NCBI GenBank assembly: GCA_018105865.1
Contig: CM030868.1
Coordinates: forward strand, 947,501 to 1,011,500
From: Metaphire vulgaris
Lineage: Eukaryota > Annelida > Clitellata > Crassiclitellata > Megascolecidae
Reading direction: 5' to 3'
DNA: 64,000 nt
The notes beneath the pieces were generated by a model. That model saw only the letters and a program-made list of their open reading frames with translations, ran no database searches and was not told where the DNA came from. Shown here piece after piece: positions 55,122 to 64,000 of this stretch. Position 1 is the first letter of the stretch; each line of letters begins with the position of its first letter. The translations under genes and the position numbers were made by a program.

Positions 55122-58100
55122 AGTCGTAGTACTTTAAGTAGCTCCCTTTTTCTCATACAATGCCAAAGTCAACGTTGTCTTCCACGGCAGCGGCGGCGGC
55201 GGTTTTTGTGTGGGGGATGAAATGTTAAAAATAAAATTTATTTTAGTCGTATTACTTTAAGTAGCTCCCTTTTCCTCATACAATGCCAAAGTCAACGTTG
55301 CCTTCCACGGCAGCGGCGGCGGCGGTTTTTGTGTGGGGGATGAAATGTTAATAATAAAATTTATTTTAGTCGTATTACTTTAAGTAGCTCCCTTTTCCTC
55401 ATACAATGCCAACGTCAACGTTGTCTTCCACGGCAGCGGCGGCGGCGGTTTTTGTGTGGGGGATGAAATGTTAAAAATAAAATTTATTTTAGTCGTTTAG
55501 TAGCTAGTACTTTAAGTAGCTCCTTTTTCTCATACAATGCCAACGTCAACGTTGTCTTCCACGGCAGCGGCGGCGGCGGTTTTTGTGTGGGGGATGAAAT
55601 GTTAAAAATAAAATTTATGTCGGTCCTAGTACTTTAAGTAGCTCCCTTTTCCTCATACAATGCCAACGTCAACGTTGTCTTCAGCGGCGGCGGCGGTTTT
55701 TGTGTGGGGGATGAAATGTTAAAAATAAAATTTATTTTAGTCGTATTACTTTAAGTAGCTCCCTTTTCCTCATACAATGCCAAAGTCAACGTTGCCTTCC
55801 ACGGCAGCGGCGGCGGCGGTTTTTGTGTGGGGGATGAAATGTTAATAATAAAATTTATGTCGGTCGTATTACTTTAAGTAGCTCCTTTCTCACACAATGC
55901 CAACGTTTCTCACACAATGCCAACGTCAACGTTGTCTTCCACGGCGGCGGCGGCGGCGGTTTTTGTGTGGGGATGAAATGTTAATAATAAAATTTATTTT
56001 AGTCGTATTACTTTAAGTAGCTCCTTTTTCTCATACAATGCCAACGTCAACGTTGTCTTCCACGGCAGCGGCGGCGGCGGTTTTTGTGTGGGGATGAAAT
56101 GTTAATAATAAAATTTATTTCGGTCGTATTACTTTAAGTAGCTCCTTTTTCTCACACAATGCCAACGTCAACGTTGTCTTCAGCGGCGGCGGCGGTTTTT
56201 GTGTGGGGATGAAATGTTAATAATAAAATTTATTTTAGTCGTATTACTTTAAGTAGCTCCTTTTTCTCATACAATGCCAACGTCAACGTTGTCTTCCACG
56301 GCAGCGGCGGCGGCGGTTTTTGTGTGGGGATGAAATGTTAATAATAAAATTTATTTTAGTCGTATTACTTTAAGTAGCTCCTTTTTCTCACACAATGCCA
56401 ACGTCAACGTTGTCTTCCACGGCAGCGGCGGCGGCGGTTTTTGTGTGGGGATGAAATGTTAATAATAAAATTTATTTTAGTCGTATTACTTTAAGTAGCT
56501 CCTTTTTCTCATACAATGCCAACGTCAACGTTGTCTTCAGCGGCGGCGGCGGTTTTGTGTGGGGATGAAATGTTAATAATAAAATTTATTTTAGTCGTAT
56601 TACTTTAAGTAGCTCCTTTTTCTCACACAATGCCAACGTCAACGTTGTCTTCCACGGCAGCGGCGGCGGCGGTTTTTTGTGGGGGGATGAAATGTTAAAA
56701 ATAAAATTTATTTTAGTCGTATTACTTTAAGTAGCTCCTTTTTTCTCACACAATGCCAACGTCAACGTTGTCTTCCACGGCAGCGGCGGCGGCGGTTTTT
56801 GTGTGGGGGATGAAATGTTAAAAATAAAATTTATTTTAGTCGTATTACTTTAAGTAGCTCCCTTTTTCTCACACAATGCCAACGTCAACGTTGTCTTCCA
56901 CGGCAGCGGCGGCGGCGGTTTTTGTGTGGGGGATGAAATGTTAAAAATAAAATTTATTTTAGTCGTATTACTTTAAGTAGCTCCTTTTTCTCATACAATG
57001 CCAACGTCAACGTTGTCTTCCACGGCAGCGGCGGCGGCGGTTTTTGTGTGGGGGATGAAATGTTAATAATAAAATTTATTTTAGTCGTATTACTTTAAGT
57101 AGCTCCTTTTCTCATACAATGCCAACGTCAACGTTGTCTTCAGCGGCGGCGGCGGTTTTTCATACAATGCCAACGTCAACGTTGTCTTCCCACGGGGATG
57201 AAATGTTAAAAATAAAATTTATTTTAGTCCTAGTACTTTAAGTAGCTCCCTTTTTCTCACACAATGCCAACGTCAACGTTGTCTTCAGCGGCGGCGGCGG
57301 TTTTTGTGTGGGGGATGAAATGTTAAAAATAAAATTTATTTTAGTCGTATTACTTTAAGTAGCTCCCTTTTTCTCATACAATGCCAACGTCAACGTTGTC
57401 TTCCACGGCAGCGGCGGCGGCGGTTTTGTGTGGGGGATGAAATGTTAATAATAAAATTTATTTTAGTCGTATTACTTTAAGTAGCTCCCTTTTCCTCCAA
57501 CGTCAACGTTGTCTTCAGCGGCGGCGGCGGTTTTTGTGTGGGGATGAAATGTTAAAAATAAAATTTATTTTAGTCCAAGTAGCTCAACAATGTCAACGTT
57601 GTCTTCCACGGCAGCGGCGGCGGCGGTTTTTGTGTGGGGATGAAATGTTAATAATAAAATTTATTTTAGTCGTATTACTTTAAGTAGCTCCTTTTTCTCA
57701 CACAATGCCAACGTCAACGTTGTCTTCCGGCGGCGGCGGTTTTCTCCCTTTTTCTCATACAATGCCAACGTCAACGTTGTCTTCCAGCAGCGGCGGCGGC
57801 GGTTTTGTGTGGGGATGAAATGTTAAAAATAAAATTTATTTTAGTCGTATTACTTTAAGTAGCTCCTTTTCTCACACAATGCCAACGTCAACGTTGTCTT
57901 CAGCGGCGGCGGCGGTTTTTGTGTGGGGGATGAAATGTTAATAATAAAATTTATTTTAGTCGTATTACTTTAAGTAGCTCCCTTTTCCTCATACAATGCC
58001 AAAGTCAACGTTGTCTTCCACGGCAGCGGCGGCGGCGGTTTTTGTGTGGGGGATGAAATGTTAAAAATAAAATTTATTTTAGTCCTATTACTTTAAGTAG

Positions 58101-61100
58101 CTCCTTTTTCTCACACAATGCCAACGTCAACGTTGTCTTCAGCGGCGGCGGCGGTTTTTTGTGTGGGGATGAAATGTTAAAAATAAAATTTATTTTAGTC
58201 GTATTACTTTAAGTAGCTCCTTTTTCTCATACAATGCCAACGTCAACGTTGTCTTCCACGGCAGCGGCGGCGGCGGTTTTTGTGTGGGGATGAAATGTTA
58301 ATAATAAAATTTATTTTAGTCGTATTACTTTAAGTAGCTCCTTTTCTCACACAATGCCAACGTCAACGTTGTCTTCTTCGGCAGCGGCGGCGGCGGTTTT
58401 TGTGTGGGGATGAAATGTTAAAATAAAATTTATTTTAGTCGTATTACTTTAAGTAGCTCCTTTTTCTCACACAATGCCAACGTCAACGTTGTCTTCAGCA
58501 GCGGCGGCGGCGGTTTTTGTGTGGGGATGAAATGTTAATAATAAAATTTATTTTAGTCGTATTACTTTAAGTAGCTCCGTTTTTCAGCAGCATGAAATAC
58601 AATGCCAAAGTCAACGTTGTCTTTTTCGGTTTTTTGTGTGGGGATGAAATGTTAATAATAAAATTTATTTTAGTCGTAAGTTAACGTTGTCAACGTTGTC
58701 TTCAGGCAGCGGCGGCGGCGGTTTTTGTGTGGGGATGAAATGTTAAAAATAAAATTTATTTTAGTCGTATTACTTTAAGTAGCTCCTTTTTCTCATACAA
58801 TGCCAACGTCAACGTTGTCTTCACGGCAGCAGCGGCGGCGGTTTTTGTGTGGGGATGAAAGTTAAAAATAAAATTTATTTTAGTCTATTACTTTAAGTAG
58901 CTCCTTTTTCTCACACAATGCCAACGTCAACGTTGTCTTCAGCGGCGGCGGCGGTTTTTGTGTGGGGATGAAATGTTAAAAATAAAATTTATTTTAGTCG
59001 TATTACTTTAAGTAGCTCCTTTTTCTCAGCAATGCCAACGTCAACGTTGTCTCATACAATGAAATGTTAAAAATAAAATTTATTTTAGTCCAACGTCAAC
59101 GTTGTTGTCTTCCACGGCAGCGGCGGCGGCGGTTTTTGTGTGGGGGATGAAATGTTAAAAATAAAATTTATTTTAGTCATATTACTTTAAGTAGCTCCCT
59201 TTTTCTCACACAAATGCCAACGTCAACGTTGTCTTCAGCGGCGGCGGCGGTTTTGTGTGTGGGGATGAAATGTTAAAAATAAATTTATTTTAGTCGTATT
59301 ACTTTAAGTAGCTCCCCTTTTCTCACACAATGCCAACGTCAACGTTGTCTTCCACGGCAGCGGCGGCGGCGGTTTTTGTGTGGGGATGAAATGTTAATAA
59401 TAAAATTTATTTTAGTCGTATTACTTTAAGTAGCTCCTTTTCTCATACAATGCCAACGTCAACGTTGTCTTCAACGGTTTTTTTCTGAAATGTTAAAAAT
59501 AAAATTTATTTTAGTCGTATTACTTTAAGTAGCTCCCTTTTCCTCATACAATGCCAACGTCAACGTTGTCTTCCACGGCAGCGGCGGCGGCGGTTTTTGT
59601 GTGGGGGATGAAATGTTAATAATAAAATTTATTTTAGTCGTATTACTTTAAGTAGCTCCCTTTTCCTCATACAATGCCAAAGTCAACGTTGTCTTCCACG
59701 GCAGCGGCGGCGGCGGTTTTTGTGTGGGGGATGAAATGTTAATAATAAAATTTATTTTAGTCGTATTACTTTAAGTAGCTCCCTTTTTCTCACACAATGC
59801 CAACGTCAACGTTGTCTTCCACGGCAGCGGCGGCGGTTTTTTTGTGTGGGGATGAAATGTTAATAATAAAATTTATTTTAGTCCTAGTACTTTAAGTAGC
59901 TCCTTTTTCTCACACAATGCCAACGTCAACGTTTCTTCAGCGGCGGCGGCGGTTTTTGTGTGGGGATGAAATGTTAATAATAAAATTTATTTTAGTCGTA
60001 TTACTTTAAGTAGCTCCTTTTTCTCACACAATGCCAACGTCAACGTTGTCTTCAGCAGCGGCGGCGGTTTTTGTGTGGGGATGAAATGTTAATAATAAAA
60101 TTTATTTTAGTCGTATTACTTTAAGTAGCTCCCTTTTTCTCACACAATGCCAACGTCAACGTTGTCTTCAGCAGCGGCGGCGGCGGTTTTTGTGTGGGGA
60201 TGAAATGTTAAAAATAAAATTTATTTTAGTCGTATTACTTTAAGTAGCTCCTTTTTCTCACACAATGCCAACGTCAACGTTGTCTTCAGCGGCGGCGGCG
60301 GTTTTTGTGTGGGGGATGAAATGTTAAAAATAAAATTTATTTTAGTCGTATTACTTTAAGTAGCTCCTTTTTCTCACACAATGCCAACGTCAACGTTGTC
60401 TTCAGCGGCGGCGGCGGTTTTTGTGTGGGGATGAAATGTTAAAAATAAAATTTATTTTAGTCGTATTACTTTAAGTAGCTCCTTTTTCTCACACAATGCC
60501 AACGTCAACGTTGTCTTCCACGGCAGCGGCGGCGGCGGTTTTTGTGTGGGGGGATGAAATGTTAATAATAAAATTTATTTTAGTCGTATTACTTTAAGTA
60601 GCTCCTTTTTCTCACACAATGCCAACGTCAACGTTGTCTTCAGCGGCGGCGGCGGTTTTTGTGTGGGGGATGAAATGTTAAAAATAAAATTTATTTTAGT
60701 CGTATTACTTTAAGTAGCTCCCTTTTTCTCACACAATGCCAACGTCAACGTTGTCTTCAGCGGCGGCGGCGGTTTTTGTGTGGGGGATGAAATGTTAAAA
60801 ATAAAATTTATTTTAGTCGTATTACTTTAAGTAGCTCCCTTTTTCTCACACAATGCCAACGTCAACGTTGTCTTCCACGGCAGCGGCGGCGGCGGTTTTT
60901 GTGGGGATGAAATGTTAAAAAATAAAATTTATTTTAGTCCTATTACTTTAAGTAGCTCCTTTTTCTCACACAATGCCAAAGTCAACGTTGTCTTCCACGG
61001 CAGCGGCGGCGGCGGTTTTTGTGTGGGGGATGAAATGTTAAAAATAAAATTTATTTTAGTCGTATTACTTTAAGTAGCTCCCTTTTTCTCACACAATGCC

Positions 61101-61667
61101 AACGTCAACGTTGTCTTCAGCGCAGCGGCGGCGGCGGTTTTTGTGTGGGGGATGAAATGTTAATAATAAAATTTATTTTAGTCGTATTACTTTAAGTAGC
61201 TCCCTTTTCCTCATACAATGCCAAAGTCAACGTTGTCTTCCACGGCAGCGGCGGCGGCGGTTTTTGTGTGGGGGATGAAATGTTAAAAATAAAATTTATT
61301 TTAGTCGTATTACTTTAAGTAGCTCCTTTTCCTCACACAATGCCAACGTCAACGTTGTCTTCCACGGCAGCGGCGGCGGCGGTTTTTGTGTGGGGATGAA
61401 ATGTTAATAATAAAATTTATTTTAGTCGTATTACTTTAAGTAGCTCCCTTTTTCTCTCACAATGCCAACGTCAACGTTGTCTTCAGCGGCGGCGGCGGTT
61501 TTTGTGTGGGGGATGAAATGTTAAAAATAAAATTTATTTTAGTCGTATTACTTTAAGTAGCTCCCTTTTTCTCACACAATGCCAACGTCAACGTTGTCTT
61601 CCACGGCAGCGGCGGCGGCGGTTTTTGTGTGGGGGATGAAATGTTAATAATAAAATTTATGTTAGTA
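55122..61667. repeat. Satellite array, about 53 units of 115-122 bp
   Basis: Each unit reads ATTACTTTAAGTAGCTCC, CAATGCCAACGTCAACGTTG, TCTTC, a GGC/CGG run, TTTTTGTGTGGGG, ATGAAATGTTAATAATAAAA and TTTATTTTAGTCG. Two length classes differ by 6 bp in the CGG run (CCACGGCAGCGG versus CAGCGG). Aberrant units at about 55900, 57150, 57570, 57740, 58590, 59040 and 59480 are mostly broken or doubled around the CAACGTCAACGTTG palindrome and CGG run. Units are highly alike, so expansion is recent or homogenised. Confidence 0.98.
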
Positions 61668-61668
61668 C

Positions 61669-61833
61669 TCCGGACCCCCCCAGTCTCGGGCAGGGACACC
61701 CGAGCAAATCGTGCAAATCTGCAGAGAAATTATGATTTGGGGTGGGGTGACGGGGCGGTGTAGTCTGAGCCTGGTCCTGGTTGTGTAGATTACATTAGAC
61801 CCACCTAGCCAACAAAACCCAGCGCCGCCCCTG
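61669..61833. mobile_element. Right part of the split hAT-type MITE
   Basis: Starts TCCGGACCCCCCCAG directly after the last satellite unit and ends CCCAGCGCCGCCCCTG. With 52622-52659 it makes one MITE of about 200 bp. Confidence 0.8.
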
Positions 61834-61839
61834 TAGCCT

Positions 61840-62200
61840 AATGTAGCACTAGTCCTTGCTGTGTCCAATTTCAAACAGGGTATCAATTTTATAATATTTT
61901 TGTAGTCTATAAAACCTGTAATACAAGAAACCAGTTTTCTTAAGCGCCATCTTATCTCTCGATTGATTTTTTAGGCATTTGACAGAGAATAGATTTCTGA
62001 AAGACTTTGTATAGTGTCGTTTCAAACGGCTCATTATTTTTCGTGGCATTTCGAAAGCTCTTATAGATAAAAATTGAGACAGAATATATTGACAATTCTA
62101 GTACGGTTTGACTGTCAGCCAAGCTGGGGACACGCGAAAATGTGGTTTTAATTTGTTTCTTAACTCTTCTGAATTTTGCATATCTATAGACTACTGTCTT
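61840..62200. repeat. Dispersed repeat R, copy with insertion
   Basis: Carries TGTCCAATTTCAAACAGGGT, ACTTTGTATAGTGTCGTTTC, TTTCGTGGCATTTCGAAAGC and TCTAGTACGGTTTGAC in the order seen at 32640-32860. Confidence 0.75.
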
Positions 62201-62204
62201 GTCC

Positions 62205-62262
62205 CCCCAAACATTTAAAATTCCCCCCTCCCCAATGTCAAGGTGGCTAGAATAAACACTGG
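62205..62262. mobile_element. Fragment of the 22983 MITE, reversed
   Basis: CCCCAATGTCAAGGTGGCTAG then AATAAACACTG is the inverse of the left end of the element at 22983. Confidence 0.7.
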
Positions 62263-62377
62263 ACAGGCTTCGAACTGCAGTTGCTTTTCATAGCCGTGGA
62301 CTGCTTGATAGGCAGTAGGCCTAGGTACTGCGGCAGGTGCTTAGGCCTTGTAGAGGTCTACCTTCCAAACATGAGGC

Positions 62378-62419
<42 letters not shown>

Positions 62420-62719
62420 CTGGTTTTTATGGTCCAAAACAACTGTCGAGTTATTGATACGGGAAATAGATTCAAAGGTGAATCATCAGAGACCGGCGAA
62501 TTACGCCACGTGACTCGCTGATTTGCATAAAATAAAAACACTTGGTTTGGTTAAATGCTAAATAAGTTCCGTCTGTCTGTTTGTCTCTTTGGCCGTCTGT
62601 AAGTTTCTGTCCGTGTGCCATGCACTATAGCCCTATCAATTTATATCTTCGGTGGCTTATAGCGGAGGATGGTGTGACATGCCCTCAATTTTTTTCAGAT
62701 GACAGGTTTCTAGGCTAGG

Positions 62720-62792
<73 letters not shown>

Positions 62793-62890
62793 TCAGGATA
62801 AAATGCATCAAAAATCAAACTTGTATATTTATTTTTTTGAATCTATTTCCCGTATCAATAACTCGACAGTTGTTTTGGACCATAAAAACC

Positions 62891-62952
<62 letters not shown>
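62378..62952. repeat. Long inverted repeat with microsatellite arms
   Basis: The left arm runs (TG)n(GA)n then AACTGGTTTTTATGGTCC to GGGAAATAGATTCAAA (62378-62475). The right arm is its reverse (62838-62952) and ends (CT)n(CA)n. About 360 bp of spacer contains a long (AT)n. AATCAAACTTGTATATTTAT occurs on both sides of the right arm. Confidence 0.88.
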
Positions 62953-63023
62953 ATCAAACTTGTATATTTATTTTTTCTGGTCTCTGAAAACACGAAACTG
63001 CGACTGAATTTTCTCCTAGAGAT

Positions 63024-63520
63024 ATGACCAACAGTCCCTGCTTTCATAAAGGCGAATTTGATATTTTTGGAGAGGGGTCGTCCATAAAGTACGTCACGCT
63101 TCGAGTGGCTCCCCGTCCGAATAAGCGGACCGGTCCCCCGTACCCTCGTGGCTACGCTAATCGTAAAATCCACCCTCGCGGCATCGCTGTAGGTCCTACT
63201 TACCTTAGTCTCTGCCTTACTGTTTCGTCAATTTGCAAATGCACTTGTAAAGCCAAAAACCTTAGCACTAATTATTTCAATTCAAAATTGTCGTCCAGCT
63301 GAGCTGACTAAATGAAAATGTCTACATTTTGCTATGTCAACGATGTCACGAATCGCCCCCAAAAATGTGACCCCCCACTTAAATTCCTAAAGGCTGAGCC
63401 ACGGCTGGCGTCCCAAAGACGTCACGGCGCTTTTACTGGTCTGACATCAGACCATGTCACCATGACGCTAGTCAAGTCCATCGCGTATTCAGTTTTCTGG
63501 ATGCCTTAAACAGTGGGGTG
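63024..63520. other. Unresolved sequence
   Basis: Open frames at 63024-63302 and 63312-63509 show no domain I know. GGGGTCGTCCATAAAGTACG at 63076 resembles a start motif of dispersed repeats in many marine invertebrate genomes (recollection, not verified). Confidence 0.3.
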
Positions 63521-63588
63521 TTTGGCGGATAAACAAGAGGGGTCAACCCCTTCCCCAATTATACAGACGTACGTTACTGCATATTGAA

Positions 63589-64000
63589 TAGGGCTGCGGA
63601 TATTAACGATTAATTAATCGACTAATCGTTAATTTTTTAAAAATCGACTACATTTTCTTTAAACGATTAATTTTTCGATTGTTTTTTGGATATTTCGATT
63701 ACTTATTTACTTGAATATTAGGCCTACTTATCCTACCAGATTTCTATTTCCGTCCAGACAACAATGGCGAGTAATGAAAGCAATGTTGCAGTTAAGCATT
63801 TCAGGGGAGAGTTGGGCAAGAATTTTCATTTTGTTTTTAAGCTAACTGCAGAAGGCAAAGTGGACAATAGGGCCTATGCAGAGTTGCAATTCAAGCAGAT
63901 CAGCCAAAAGCTATAGAGTGCATGTTATAATTAATCGAAATTAATCGATTAAAAATCCGATTAATCGAACAAGACAATAATTTTAATCCGTACAAGCCCT
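63589..64000 (+). mobile_element. hAT-like non-autonomous element with transposase N-terminal remnant
   Basis: Left end AGGGCTGCGGATATTAACG, right end TTTTAATCCGTACAAGCCCT at the window edge, with many ATTAATCG motifs in both subterminal parts. Inside, ATG at 63763 opens MASNESNVAVKHFRGELGKN and on for about 50 residues to a TAG, resembling the start of BED-finger hAT transposases (inference). The duplication cannot be checked at the edge. Confidence 0.6.

Noticed and set aside
55122..61667. Regular array resembling CRISPR
   Set aside because: There are no spacers: the whole unit repeats, units are about 120 bp, and the genome is animal. It is a satellite.
63024..63509. Two frames of 92 and 65 aa
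   Set aside because: No domain, and the sequence around looks like dispersed repeat rather than exon.

Overview
The window is metazoan nuclear DNA: split genes with GT-AG introns, tRNA-derived SINEs, many short hAT/mariner/piggyBac MITEs, long microsatellites, and a G-protein alpha-s and a headcase gene of animal type. The species cannot be fixed from the sequence. The repeat style suggests an aquatic invertebrate, but that is an impression only.

Layout. 1-6252: most of a minus-strand Ty3/gypsy LTR retrotransposon (5' LTR at 5354-6252; the 3' LTR lies beyond the left edge) with two frameshifts. 7205-13180: a plus-strand gene pieced together here from six phase-compatible exons (695 codons), with a MAP7/ensconsin-like N-terminal coiled coil. 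13181-25944: about 12.8 kb without a recognisable gene, full of MITEs and microsatellites. 25945-27477: a single-exon headcase (HECA) gene on the minus strand. 27478-33450: a LINE remnant, MITEs and a GC-rich block with a candidate first exon. 33451-45636: a complete Galpha-s gene, 11 coding exons and 373 codons, all phases consistent, including a GC-AG intron and a minisatellite that copies a splice donor. 48527-51202: POP4/RPP29, the RNase P/MRP protein subunit, five exons (first one uncertain). 51617-51692: signal-peptide exon of an otherwise unseen secreted protein. 52660-55121: decayed P-superfamily (THAP) DNA transposon. 55122-61667: about 53 copies of a roughly 120-bp satellite. 61668-64000: the right half of a split MITE, a dispersed repeat, a foldback and a hAT/BED-like non-autonomous element.

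Most interesting points. (1) P element and satellite array together sit inside one hAT-type MITE, bounded by the palindromic P target GTCCGGAC on the left and a 7/8 copy on the right, so both seem to occupy one insertion site. (2) In Galpha-s, six 21-bp units begin at the exon 6 donor and offer four GT donors in one reading frame, so splice choice could lengthen the linker before switch I by 7, 21 or 28 residues. (3) A GC-rich open exon upstream of Galpha-s ends at a donor in phase with exon 2, which would give an XL-alpha-s-like alternative N-terminus. These are hypotheses that need RNA data.

The host genes are unrelated housekeeping and signalling genes (microtubule binding, growth control, cAMP signalling, tRNA processing); nothing shows that they act as one pathway.
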